From Undaria pinnatifida (taxonomy: Eukaryota > Sar > Phaeophyceae > Laminariales > Alariaceae): a stretch of DNA of 64,000 nt. Positions 54,101 to 64,000 of the stretch are shown piece after piece. Position 1 is the first letter of the stretch. Each line of letters opens with the position of its first letter. The stretch is taken from the NCBI GenBank assembly GCA_012845835.1, contig JABAKD010000009.1:12801955-12865954 (forward strand). Reading direction: 5' to 3'. A model generated the notes under the pieces. That model had not been told where the DNA came from, searched no databases, and worked only from the letters and a program-made list of their open reading frames with translations. Both the position numbers and the translations under genes were made by a program.

Positions 54101-57100
54101 CTGGCAAATAATCCCAAGCTTTATCCACTGCTGTGTTCGACAGACCCTTCAATTTTCTGTGTGCTCCACGCCCACATATGGGAGAATTCAATTATAGTGT
54201 GTATCTTGGCGCAAAACCCGCCGAGGGGGGAGGGAGGGGGCGGGGGGTGAGTACCCCCCCCCCCCCCCCCCCCGCCCACCCCTCCCCACTCCCCTCCCTG
54301 CATACTTGATGCGCCTATTTCGACACATCTCGGGCTGGCTTGTAGCTAATGATCCAACCTTTATTCGCCGTTCTGTGAGACCAGCCTTTCTATTTTATGT
54401 AGACCGTTCCAATCCGATTTTTCGTTTTTGCGATATGCTTCGGCCCCAAACCTGTTGTGTGTGCAGGGATGCCCGACTGCAAGTTCGGGCTGAACGACAA
54501 GCTTATCATGGAGCGCGACGCGACGGCCCGGCGTAGGCCGGACCGCCGCCCGTCGGTAGCACTGGATGACTGCACGTTCCACCGCTGCGTGCGCTTGGGA
54601 AAGTTCGACGCGGACCGGACGATCACCTTCATCCCTCCTGAGGGAGAGTTCGAGCTCATGCGGTAAGCAAGGGGTGGCGTGAGGTGGGGTGGGGTGGCGT
54701 GGGATGGGATGGGGTGGAGTGGGGTGGACCAGGTGTTGAATGGGGTCGGGTAGGGCAGGGTGAGGAGAGAGAGTTAGAGCTCATGCGGTAAGCGAGCGGG
54801 GTGGGGTGAGGTGGGGTGGGGTCGGGTGGGGTGGGGTGGAGTGGGTTGTGGATGATTGTGGGTTGGCATCGAGGAGGTATTCTTGTGACAATCCACCCGG
54901 CTGGGTGGAAGAAGCCTGTTATGTTGCACGCGTGGCGGTTGCTACGTTTCGCGTGAAATTTTAGACAGCATTTCCCCTTACCCTTCTGCGTGCCATTTTG
55001 TTTTTGTGTATGTGTGTATGTGTGTGTGTGTTTTTTTTTCTTTGTGGCGGTTGTGTCTTTGTCGGTCGCGCTTTTTTTCGCCGCACGACTCGAGCAGGTA
55101 CCGGGTCGCGGACAACGTGAACCTTCCTTTGAGGATTATACCCGCGGTTCAGGAGGAGGGCAGGTCTCGCGTTACGATCAACCTCAAGGTCTCGGCCGAC
55201 TTCAACTATAAGCTTTTCGGCAGCAATATCGTAGTCAAGGTGGGGATTTTGTTTGTTTTGCGCGGTGAGAGCTGAGATAGTAGAGCTGTCCCTGGAATCA
55301 CGAGCAGCAAGATAGTTTTTTTTTTTACTTGTAGAATCTCGCGCAAGCAGAATACTTTTAGCTACATCGTCAACTTGGGTGCGTTGGTGGATTGTGTTGT
55401 GTTCCTCACACGCTCGGAGATCAGCTGTTTATTACAAGAAAAAAGGGCTTCTATTAATAGCTCGCCATCGGACGCCATCGAAAAAAACTGTCTCTGCTTT
55501 TTGATGCAGCGTCTACTAGAAGCTCGCATTCGTTCGTCAGTGCATGCAGGTATATTTGGCTCCGCCGAGACCCCCTGACACGATTACCAGCGATGTTGAC
55601 GGCAGCGTTTAGATCCCCTTACTTTCGGAGTAAAACAAATGTCTTCAGGAAGCCGCAGGACAAGTCCGCAAGCTCCTCAGCAGCCAAATTGTGGGAGTTC
55701 CCCCCGGGCCCAAACTTGTGCGACGTCCTCCCACAGCCAGATTGTTCTGCGAACTGCTACGCATCCAGATTGTGATGGCCCCTCCGCGGCGAGCCTGTAC
55801 AAACTTACTCCGCGGCTAAACTGTCCCGAACTCCTCCTCCGAACCAAACACCCGCGATCCTCTCTGTACACGTGATACATGAAGTTTTGTTCTTCGAACC
55901 GTGTCGCCTTGTTGCTCCCTAGCGAACTGGTTTACCATATTTATATATATTTTTGCTTCGTTGGAGCCCCCCTTGCACGACTGCCAGCGGTGGTGCCAGT
56001 AGTAGCGTAGCGTTTGTGCCGCCTTTTTCTTCGAGCCCAAACCGGTGCATCGCTATGATACATGACGTTGTTGTTGTTCTTCCTCGTCTTCGAACTTGGA
56101 CTCCTCCTAGGACTCCTCCTTATGATACTTGGCGTTACGTTATTGTTGGCACCTTGGCGCCTCCTTAGGTCCCGGTGCCACCCAACACAGCGCGGTGCCA
56201 CATCCACGTCGTGGCGGGTCGGGCCAAGTACGAGCCGGAACAGCGCGCCATCGTGTGGCGGATCAAGCGCATCATCGGGGGGTCTGAGGCCGTGTTTGCG
56301 GCGGATGTGGAGCTGACTCCTAGCATCCGAGAGAAGGCGTGGTCGCGGCCGCCTATCCAGGTGCGGAGGTTTAGTGGGGGGTGGGGGGAGAAGGGGAGGG
56401 GGGGGAAGGGGAGGTGGGCGGGGGGGAAAAGGGGGGGAAAGGGGGAGGGAGGGGAGTGGGGGTGCACTAACTTCATGCGCGGCTGTAGTCGTATGACCGT
56501 AGACTCTCGCATCCCTGCAATGCCGGGACGGAGCACGTCGGGTTTCCATTTAACAGGCAGGCACTGCTCGCACCAAGCGCGAAGCAGGGGGGAGGGGGGC
56601 GGAGGGGAGAAGGAGGACGGGGGGGGACGGGGTCATACTTCAGGTCGTTTTTTCGTCTTGTGTCTCGTACGTCAATGTGTGCGCTCTCGGACCTCAGCAC
56701 AGGAAATGTCAAGTTTTTATGTGTTGGCATGGAGAAGATTGGCGTGTATACGTCGTAGCGTTTATTGTTGTGGTGGTGAAGGTGGGGCGATGAAGTTGGC
56801 CATTGCCACGTAACGCGGACGAAATATTACAGCGTCCGATGCAGAAGGCATATTATACACAGATAAAGAAATATCGTATTTTGTAACGTTACGTTTCGTT
56901 TCTCTCGACTGCTTTTTACGCCCATCGCCTGTTATTCTTCCCATCGGAAAATTCTTTTCAGAGTGAGTGCAATGTAAAACTGTGTGTGTCACTTTTCTCC
57001 GTTTTCTGCTCCCTCGCCTGCTTTTAATACCTGTCGGAAAATTGTGATTACCGGAAAATTCAGGCTGAGTTCCAGGTGCCGATGTTCACGTCGTCGGGGG

Positions 57101-57201
57101 TGCAAGTGCGGTTCCTCAAGGTGTACGACAAGAGCGGGTACCTCACCAAGCGATGGGTGCGATACATCACACGCGCTGGGCACTACCAGATCCGAATCTG
57201 A
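49587..57201 (+). CDS. AP2M1: AP-2 complex subunit mu (9 exons, 431 aa)
   Basis: Medium chain of the plasma-membrane clathrin adaptor AP-2; it binds YxxPhi sorting signals and PIP2 during endocytosis. Exons: 49587-49648, 51789-51876, 52477-52672, 53255-53430, 53644-53749, 54467-54662, 55098-55239, 56169-56360, 57064-57201; all junctions are GT-AG with matching phases and total 1296 nt. The amino half is the longin-like domain ([31 protein letters not shown]); the linker keeps the threonine phosphorylated in animal mu2 (T158 in [13 protein letters not shown]); the mu homology domain has [26 protein letters not shown] and [10 protein letters not shown] with W417 and R419 of the cargo pocket. 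DCTFH, FELMRYR and WRREGI favour AP-2 over AP-1. Human mu2 has 435 residues. No defect seen. Confidence 0.95.
49649..51788 (+). other. AP2M1 intron 1
   Basis: 2140 bp. Contains (CTCC)n at 50832-50880, the inverted R6 repeat at 50941-51062, a (TTG)n array at 51118-51245 with TTGGTG interruptions, and a C20 run at 51361-51380. Frames on either strand are repeat-driven. No nested gene recognised. Confidence 0.7.
50941..51062 (-). repeat. Dispersed repeat R6, copy 2
   Basis: Reverse complement of the repeat at 2550-2692, sharing CCACACTTCCACGTATTTTC, CGTCGTGTGTCGATT and AACTCAATTGCGTTCGCAAT. It lies inside AP2M1 intron 1. Confidence 0.65.
51877..52476 (+). other. AP2M1 intron 2 with (CTTG)n array
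   Basis: 600 bp. (CTTG)n tetramers lie at about 52060-52185. The flanking AACCAAA/AACCCAA-rich block at 52260-52330 is degenerate repeat. No gene. Confidence 0.7.
54663..55097 (+). other. AP2M1 intron 6 with GGGGT repeats and a duplicated exon edge
   Basis: 435 bp. GTGGGGTGGGG-type pentamers fill 54672-54850. GAGAGTTAGAGCTCATGCGGTAAGC at about 54768-54793 closely repeats the end of exon 6 with its donor site, so the exon border has been locally duplicated; a decoy donor results at 54787. Confidence 0.6.
56455..56585 (-). repeat. C-tailed SINE-like repeat R4 in AP2M1 intron 8
   Basis: On the minus strand GTGCTCCGTCCCGGCATTGC, GGGATGCGAGAGTCTACGG and CATACGACTACAGCCGCGC lead into AGTGCACCCCCA and a C-rich tail (the G-rich block 56383-56462 on the plus strand). 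Confidence 0.6.
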
Positions 57202-58245
57202 TTGATCAAACAAACCAATCTGATTGGTCAAACCAACAAATGTGATTGACTGAAGACGTTAATCTGATTGGCTAAGCAAGTGTAAAGTGGCGTCGGCCCT
57301 CCATGTTTTTTGCGCTTTGCACGATGTGTACGTGATTCGCGCGGCCTAGAGGTTGGCAGTGGGGTTTCGGCTTGTTTTGAGACGCGGTCCTATCTATAGT
57401 CGGGTGGGCTTTTCGGGTGTATGTAGAGTGTTCGTTCGCTGTTGGCCTCTTTTGCTGTCGTTCTTTCTTTTTTTTTGGTCGGGTTTTGTGGTTTTCGTGT
57501 CGACACCCCCTTGGGGAAAGAAAGCTGTCTGGGCAGGAAGTTAAGGAGAAGATAAGCTCATCTCGTGTTTGCGGAAAAGGCTTGGTTTGTGTCGTCACGC
57601 GCAGTTAGCAGCAAACTTTTGTGGACAATGCCTTGAAATAGCACTACGCCCGGCCTACTTTTTTTACATCGCGCAAGGGTAGCTAACCCGTCGATAACGC
57701 GTGTAGTGTACCAATCTTCACCGCTTCCAGATTGCGGAGTGAAGTCGTGGGCTTGTTTCGTTTTTTTTATCGGCGAGGTATTTATGCGAGTGTTTTGGCT
57801 CGGCGGGGGGGAGGGGGGGGGGAAGGCGAATCGTAGGGAGCATGCAATTTTGTGCAAGCGGTATTCCACCCCTGGACGTTGATAAACGGCCCGTGTTTTT
57901 TTTTATCGTCAACGCACTTGAGATTGCTCTCCGCCCTCTCTATGTGTGGTTGGTGGTGGTATTTGCTATGGCACCGAAGCTGTCACGCTCTTTCTATACC
58001 TCGAGGAATCAAACGAAAGTTGTATTATATACCGACGACGGCCTTTTTGGCGTGTAATTTCTACGGTTCATCTGTTCTGCGCACCGACCAGACGTTCTTG
58101 TGGACGCATGGCGTGATGGGCGAACATTTTTGTTGTTGTTGTTGCGTTTCAGCTGCTGTGTTGTGATTCTGCTGCTTGTCTGCACCACCAGGGAATATTC
58201 ATGACAATTATATAGTTACAGCCGTGTTCGCGGACCTTCTCGCCC
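57202..58245. other. AP2M1 downstream region
   Basis: Immediately after the stop, TCTGATTGGTCAAAC-like units recur about four times to 57285, with the AP2M1 stop codon inside the first. The rest has T and G runs and no recognised gene. No unmistakable polyadenylation signal is seen. Confidence 0.45.
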
Positions 58246-58661
58246 GTGAAGATAAACGTTGTCGCTAAGGCCACGGCACACCCCACTTTCATTCTGCGTT
58301 GCGTAATAACCAATTCGACACTTCGGACAGATCACGATCTAGATCATCTAGATCCTGTAGTTCATCTCGATTATCTACAGAAGACCCTGTATCTGCCGCT
58401 CCGAGATGTTGTGCAGAATCTATCATTAGTGAGAGAACAGCAATGCAGAAGGGAACCTCGACCCATTCTCGAACTTCTGGAAGATACCCCACATGACGAA
58501 TCGCCGGCAACAAAGCACGATGACCACTCAACCAGCGTTGGGGGAAGTACCCGTTCTGGGTTCTGCATGCACCAGGATACATTCGTGGAGCCGTGTTGGT
58601 GCGGCACCCTTTGCTTCTGAGCCCCAGTTTGGTGGGGTGAAAATGGACAGCAGCTGCAACA
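58246..58661. other. Overlapping unassigned frames on both strands
   Basis: A 124-codon plus frame (58246-58620) and a 97-codon minus frame (58289-58582) overlap almost fully. The minus frame (FPQRWLSGHRALLPAIRHV, then YLPEVREWVEVPF) has the more natural composition and could be a fragment of a transposon gene. I recognise neither and do not call either a gene. Confidence 0.25.
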
Positions 58662-58908
58662 GACTCGTTCTACGCCTCCACAACTTTTCTTGAACGAAAT
58701 CGCCGGTTTTGAAACCAGCTCTTGGCCGTATGTCCCGAAATACGGTGCCCCCTGCCACCCCGACGCCATCGTTCGGTACTCCTTTGCAAACGAACGAGAA
58801 AATATATGAAGATATCGTTTTCAGGGCATCTTTCCTCGCGTCGCGCAACCATGAAACGTTCGTGAATGGAAATCGCTGGTTTTTTGGGGGGCTATCGTAG
58901 AATCAGTT
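58662..58908 (+). mobile_element. TIR family M1, copy near AP2M1
   Basis: 247 bp, from GACTCGTTCTACGCC to GGGGGGCTATCGTAGAATCA. Exact AACA at 58658-58661 and 58909-58912 gives a 4-bp target duplication. Interior as in the other copies; no coding capacity. Confidence 0.85.
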
Positions 58909-58948
58909 AACAGAGATGCGCGGTTCTCTCTCAGCCAGCCGAGAGGGC

Positions 58949-58982
<34 letters not shown>

Positions 58983-59587
58983 TGGGCTCGCTGCCGTCGT
59001 GTTTTTCTTCACCGCGCGCGTCTGTTTATCGCGATGAAGCTGCGCTGCCGGCAGTTCTGTGTATTTCCACTGTATTTTACCAGGTACATATACTATCAAT
59101 AACCTGGCACCCAAACAAGTTCATACCGTACGCAGAAGAGATTAGTTTCGCCCATCTATCGAGCGCACGGGAGCACCAGAACACATCGAGAATCCCACTG
59201 CCCAGGGGGAAAAATAGGGGGGATTTAGATCGAGGCTGGGCCTAGCCCGGGCGATTCTTATAGAGTAGTAGAGTATCAGGAGGATGTGGGCTATATCCCC
59301 CCCGCCCCCGCTGCCCCCTCCCGCGTGCACAATGGTAGTTTTACCGGTTTTACAGTACAACGGAGATTATGATACTTGGTCAATACTTGTGAGTGGGAGA
59401 GGTCAGCGCCGAACGCTGTTTGTTGCAAAGATAACTATTACTGTCTTTCCGGATCACTCGCAGTATATCTATTACTACGTACACTAATTTTGCGCTCAAC
59501 AAGTCACGCATCACCAGGATGCTGTGCACAAACGAGCGCCCCTTACTCTTTGCTGCACTACGAGGCTGAAGATATGTTTTCGTTATA
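58909..59587. other. Intergenic stretch with (AGT)n
   Basis: (AGT)n microsatellite at 58948-58981. The remainder holds short frames with no recognised domain. Confidence 0.4.
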
Positions 59588-59960
59588 AAGGCTTAGTAGT
59601 TGTGTGGGTAGGCAATTAGTCAACCTTTTACCAGTGGCCAAACGGACTGATTCCCTCTAGTCTAATACCTATCACGTCGCCGACAGACCACGGCTTTTGG
59701 AGTCGTGGATTCGATTCCTACTATCCACCAATAACAAAGTTTGACGACTTTCCGCATGTCGAACTTGAAAAACACTCTTCCTGGCATCCCCAGGAAATGG
59801 AACCTCGTGGATATTGACACGTCCGCCCGTATATCCGGCCGACCTGCTATCCCACCGTTTCAGGGGGGGGGGGGGTGCTATAAGGCTTAGTTTGGGTAGG
59901 CAATAGATAACCTTTTACCAGCGGTCAAAAGGACTAGTGCCTTCTAATTCCTTAGCATTC
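59588..59960 (+). repeat. Repeat R3-related element with direct end repeats and tRNA-like T-arm
   Basis: TATAAAGGCTTAG, GGGTAGGCAAT and CAACCTTTTACCAG at 59588-59640 recur at 59878-59945 as direct repeats. Between them lie a T-arm-like GTGGATTCGATTCCTAC with TATCCAC (59702-59728) and CCGTTTCAGGGGGG just before the second repeat. Terminal direct repeats plus a G-rich tract before one of them would suit a miniature LTR element (TRIM); the T-arm suits a tRNA-derived repeat. The inverse counterpart is at 6160-6480. Confidence 0.5.
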
Positions 59961-61056
59961 TCTTCTTCGTCTTGCCGTTTTTGGCATCAAGTTTGTCGGA
60001 AAGTCAGACGTACAGACAGCGCAGAGGTTTTCCTGGCAGACACCTTAATTAGGTAAACCTAAGGAATTGTTTCGCTCGCCCTCCGACAGTTAGTGTCCAG
60101 CTCGAACCTCGACCAGACACTGTCAGTACAAGAAGAAAGAAAACCACAAGGAAGACATCCCTGGTGTGTCATTATTCTCATGCTTGCCATCCAACATGTA
60201 GCATAATATTTGACGTACAGTATTGACGGTACTATCGCACGGACAGCCCTTACGAATCTAAAACGTAGTTGAAAATATCCCTTGCGAACCTAACGCAGTT
60301 GACAGGGATTGGCAGGCAGCGCAGCGTGGTTCTTACCGAAGGTGCGTTCATGTGCTTCGTAGAAGTAGCATTATTATTATTATTTCAAGGGCTCCGCATG
60401 GGTGCCGGCATTCGCCGGCACCCATGCTTCGGGTAGGGCAGGGCAGCACTTTGACTTGTTCGATTCAATTTTTGATAAAGTGAAAAAAAATATCACAAGC
60501 AACCATAGTCTACACGGTACAGTATGTAAGGTAATGCCAAGAGTTCGATATAGAGTAACAATGGACTACTATTAATAGTTACCATTTTGAAGTGAATCCG
60601 ATTCCGAGCTTCATCAGATTTCGATCGGATAATCCGAGCACACGCCGACTGACCTTTTTTCTGGCAACGAAACTTTTTGATCGAGTTCGTTTCTTATGAT
60701 GTTTTTACTCAATCAAGCATCCGGGGCCAGCAAGGTGACTGACCATGTCCGCTGCGTGTTCTCTCCATAGCCACTGAGAGGCGCGCACTGAGCCAGCTTC
60801 TGAAATATATCATGCATGATATAATAGTATCATCTAGATCCGAGCCTCCCAGACCGACTAGCTTTCTGTCTGTGTGTTGTCTGATCGTGGAGAGACGTGC
60901 TGATGGTGTTCCAGGCGCGAAACACGGTGGTATCGCTGCCTTCGTCATTCAACTCCTCGAAGGCTATTGCAATGCTGCTGCTTGTTGCCAGCTGTGGACC
61001 GCTCACTTCTTGAAGACACAGTCAGTACGAGACTATAGCGCTTACAATTTTGACAG
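59961..61056. other. Intergenic stretch containing a perfect hairpin
   Basis: Holds the 14-bp hairpin at 60396-60427 and a 16-base palindrome ATATCATGCATGATAT near 60807. Frames of about 80 codons at 60709-61060 overlap on both strands and show no recognised domain. Confidence 0.4.
60396..60427. repeat. Perfect 14-bp GC-rich hairpin
   Basis: GCATGGGTGCCGGC pairs perfectly with GCCGGCACCCATGC across the four-base loop ATTC, in otherwise AT-rich surroundings, preceded by a (TTA)n run. Function unknown. Confidence 0.8.
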
Positions 61057-61146
61057 TTAGCCCCTTTAGAGCCCCCGAACCCCTCCCTATACTAACTTCA
61101 AGTAAAATTGTCCCCAAAAAGGAGTTCCAGTTGTGAAGGGGTTAAG
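61057..61146. mobile_element. Palindromic 90-bp element R5, copy 3
   Basis: TTAGCCCCTTT and GAAGGGGTTAA ends; interior GAACCCCTCCCTATACTAAC and AAGTAAAATTGTCCCC as in the copies at 7291 and 11306. Confidence 0.6.
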
Positions 61147-61189
61147 AGTTGCAGGCTCTTTTATAGACCAAAATAAAAACATGTCATTT

Positions 61190-62395
61190 TCGTCTGATCG
61201 CTCATTGGCCGGTATTCACAGACAAAGTAAGCGTCACCCGGGCACGATAGAGTCGCATCCCGGGATCGGAATCCATCCAAACATCTACAACTCCGACAAC
61301 CCGGGGACGAACACGGATATCATCCGGGTTGATACCTCCCCGCATGGTGTGGAAATCCCAACCCCACCGGCTGATTGTCTGGTTGGCCATGGTTTGTATG
61401 TTAAGCCAGCTCCACCTCGGGAGGATAGGGTCCCATCCCCGGTCCAGAGGTCGTTCTATGTCTCTAAACTTCGACCAACCGGGGAAGAAAACCGAGCTTT
61501 CTCGGGTCGACACCGCCCCGCACGGTGAGGAAACCCCAATCCCGTTGGCTAATCGCTGATTGGTTCGAGCTCCACAGCACTGTCCTACGCGGATAGAGGC
61601 CCATCAATAGAGGGCATTTCCGTTGCACACGGGGAAGATAGGGTCCCATCCCCGATTTGTAAACCCCCCTAGTATTTACAGCTCTAAATGCGCGGGAACA
61701 ATAGCGATGACCTCCCGTGTCGACACCGCCCCGCACGGCGTGGAACCCCAACCATACTGGCTTACCGCTGATTGGCTGGGGCTCAGACATAAGGGTAGCG
61801 CCACCACGGGAGGATAGAGTCCCATGCCCGTTTCAGAAATCCTGACAAACCGGGGACGATAACCGATTTATCCCGCGGGTCGACACAGCCCCCGCATGAT
61901 ATGGTGTGACTACTACTATGTATAAAAATTGGCTTATCGTTGATTGGCTGTGCAGCTCGTAGAGCCAGAGACACCCGAAGAGGATATAGGCCAGCCAATG
62001 GAGGGGGGGCGTTCCGACGCACCCAATGAGGATAGGCTCCATTTCCGTTCCTGAAATATTTTCCATACCCCATCAACTCCAACAAACCGGGGACGAAAAC
62101 GGATTTCTCCTGGGTCGACACCACACCACACGGTGTGGAATCCCTAGCTAGCTGACGTTCGTATACAACGCCAGCACCACAGAATAGGGTCCAACCCTCG
62201 GTTCGGAAATCCTTCAAGGTATTTTCAACTGGAAAAAAATGGGGCAACTCGCACTGATGAATTTTTATTCGTATACACCAACCCCGGTACGCGGACATTT
62301 CATTTGACCCCCTGCCTCGATACCGCCCCGCACAGTGTAACCTAATATTCCACGTAATCGATTGATCGGCTCGGCTGGGGTTCGTGGATATAAAA
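61190..62395 (+). repeat. Irregular satellite array, about six diverged units
   Basis: A GGGTCGACACCGCCCCGCAC core followed by GGTGTGGAA and then TGGCTNATNGCTGATTGG recurs at 61326, 61504, 61716, 61876, 62111 and 62314, spaced 160 to 235 bp. Between cores, GAGGATAGGGTCCCATCCCC and AACCGGGGACGAAAAC repeat as well. Units are diverged and of unequal length, so this is an old tandem array. Frames across it are not conserved between units. Confidence 0.8.
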
Positions 62396-62860
62396 GAAAC
62401 CACCACTCACTAAGAAGTTCAGCAAGTTCAACGGCTATCATCTCATATTGGCGTGTGATTGGAGAAGTTGTACATGGACCAATTACATAATACAGCAGTC
62501 AGTCCAGATCGAGTCCGAGATCGGTGCAACTTGCTTGGGTATCGTATTATAGCAGCAGTAATAAGCCCACTTCACTATTTTATTCATCGTATTTCCATAT
62601 CACATTTATTATTGTTCTCGCAGTACTCTCGCCCTCCCTCCCAGTAGTAGAACTCAGATCCGGGGTCACATAGCGGGCCCTCCTCCCCCTTCCCCACTAC
62701 GGTACATCCCTTAATTTTTATCGCGAGAAGAATTCAGCATTTTCTTCCTTCGTCGATTCGCGTCGAATTGTATCTACCCGCTCTGCTAGGCGTTCTCAGC
62801 AGTTAGTTAGTTGATCCTATTTTTGCATTTCTGCAAATAAAGTCAAATTTCGCAAAGAAA
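62396..62860. other. No recognisable gene
   Basis: AT-rich intergenic sequence with a 62-codon plus frame (62459-62647) of no recognised family. Confidence 0.35.
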
Positions 62861-62932
62861 GATGGAAATCGAACTCAAGGGCCAACGCTAGTAGTATTCG
62901 AGGGTAACCACTAGACCATCGGGGCGACCGGC
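62861..62932 (-). tRNA. tRNA-like sequence (A-box and B-box), probably pseudogene
   Basis: On the minus strand ATGGTCTAGTGGTTACC is a good A-box with a GGT/ACC D-stem, and GAGTTCGATTTCC a good B-box about 35 nt later. The anticodon and T stems pair poorly and no acceptor stem forms. A tRNA-derived repeat head or dead tRNA fits best. Confidence 0.35.
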
Positions 62933-63513
62933 TCTATATAATGAGCTGGAGATGATCAATCAGCAAGGAGCAGCAAGGAGCACGTCAAGTAGGAAGCAAC
63001 ACAACACTATTTGTCAGTTTACGTACCAACACGAGACCGCTTCCGGTTGATTGACCGGCAGACGACCAAGAACGGCAACGGCGACAGGCACCACAGCAAC
63101 AACAAAGCACACCTTCCACACCGCCTATACCTCTCCATAGAGTCTTCTCGGGGAAAAGAACCACCAAACGATGCGATACGGGGACGAATGCATGCCACTG
63201 GTTTCTTCCGTGGATACCGTCTACTACTACGACCTTCGCGCGGCGCAGCTTAACAACAGGAGCGATGTTTCCCCTGGTTTTTTATGTCGAAAACTTATTC
63301 CCTGTTTTTTGGTGCACCCCTTCCCATGCCATGAGTCAGAGAAAAAGCGTGTTTGTGTTAGAGCATCAGTGCGTGTGCTCTTACTCGTATCTATATTACT
63401 TGCACGAGTACAAGCTATGTCCATGTGCCCGAACTACCACCCTCGAGGCCGGGGAGGCAGCCACTCGCGGTGCTGCTGTGTGGCGTTTTCTGGCGCAGTA
63501 ATCGTAATCACTA

Positions 63514-63618
63514 TTACGGGGGACCATAGTAAATAGGACCTACGGTACACACAAAAACCAATATATTTTCCTTTTTTGACTAACAATATTTGGTCCTATT
63601 TACTATGGTCCCCCGTAA
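63514..63618. mobile_element. 105-bp TA-flanked MITE (M2), copy 2
   Basis: Near-perfect inverted repeats TTACGGGGGACCATAGTAAA and GGTCCTATTTACTATGGTCC, then CCCGTAA, flanked by TA at 63512-63513 and 63619-63620. Same length as the nested copy at 8425-8529. Non-autonomous, Tc1/mariner-like. Confidence 0.9.
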
Positions 63619-63620
63619 TA

Positions 63621-64000
63621 CTACCTCCTCCCCGTTTTAGTCATGCGTGCGCTTGCAATGTCGATCCATGTACCGTACGTACCTACCGAAATTCAATAAT
63701 GAAGTGCACTACTGCTATGATATCATACCTACCGCCGTACCATGGGGATTTTTTACAGTAAATAATATTTGTTTTGGGACAAAATATGATGCCAGTTTGG
63801 AAATCGTGTCTTGTCAAGATGTATTTTATCAACCACTCCATACATCAAGATCCTATGAACACCTGGAGAGTGCCGTTCAAAACACAACAATATGCGCACT
63901 TCACGCTTGTCTCGCTCAGCCTCCGTCCGCGTTCACGTCGAGGTGCGGAACGGATGAGGCAGGGAGAAGGGCATTGGAGCCGCCCCTCGAAGACGGCGCT
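63621..64000. other. Window end, no recognisable gene
   Basis: No domain or repeat recognised. A GC-rich stretch begins near 63900 and continues past the window edge, so an exon of a following gene cannot be excluded. Confidence 0.35.

Noticed and set aside
49587-57201. AP-1 mu instead of AP-2 mu
   Set aside because: The DDCTFH, WRREGI and FELMRYR segments and the carboxyl end match AP-2; AP-1 mu has FELMSYR and a different start.
58246-58620. 124-residue plus-strand protein gene
   Set aside because: Fully overlapped by an opposite-strand frame of more natural composition, and neither is recognisable.

Overview
This is a nuclear, intron-rich eukaryotic scaffold segment with conserved GT-AG introns, very abundant simple repeats and many small dispersed repeats. 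Two host genes are supported by conserved protein sequence and by exon phases that all agree. One is VPS51, the GARP/EARP tethering subunit, on the minus strand. The other is AP2M1, the clathrin adaptor AP-2 mu subunit, on the plus strand. Both encode membrane-trafficking proteins and they lie head to head. Intron density, long introns packed with microsatellites, the style of the LINE relic and the chromodomain Ty3/gypsy element suggest a stramenopile, most likely a brown alga. That placement is inference; no marker gene here proves it.

Layout. Positions 1-13100 hold no recognisable host gene but a dense patchwork of repeats. These include a terminal-inverted-repeat (TIR) family with 4-bp target duplications (one copy inserted inside another), a 105-bp TA-flanked MITE inserted in a further copy, a 77-bp minisatellite, palindromic 90-bp elements and a tRNA-like repeat. 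Positions 13142-13600 are a decayed LINE 3' end. VPS51 runs from about 48063 down to about 13534 in 15 recognised exons.

The VPS51 interior is distorted in two ways. First, about 8.9 kb carrying its middle exons appears twice (19512-28398 and 28900-37776) on either side of a gap of exactly 500 N. Each copy has different one-base frame errors, and the left copy stops just inside the LTR of the retrotransposon, so this looks like two unmerged overlapping contig ends or alleles. Second, an 8.2-kb Ty3/gypsy element (37736-45934), antisense to the gene and with near-identical LTRs, sits in the intron after exon 2.

The retrotransposon has gag and pol in one reading frame, separated by a single UGA followed by C and a stem-loop: a candidate stop-codon readthrough signal. 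A second in-frame stop, UAG, splits the integrase zinc finger. The integrase ends in a GPY/F-like module and a chromodomain-like tail.

Downstream, AP2M1 (49587-57201) has nine exons giving a 431-residue protein, apparently intact. Positions 57202-64000 return to repeats: another TIR copy, a tRNA-like repeat, a perfect 14-bp hairpin, an irregular satellite array (61190-62395) and a second 105-bp MITE.
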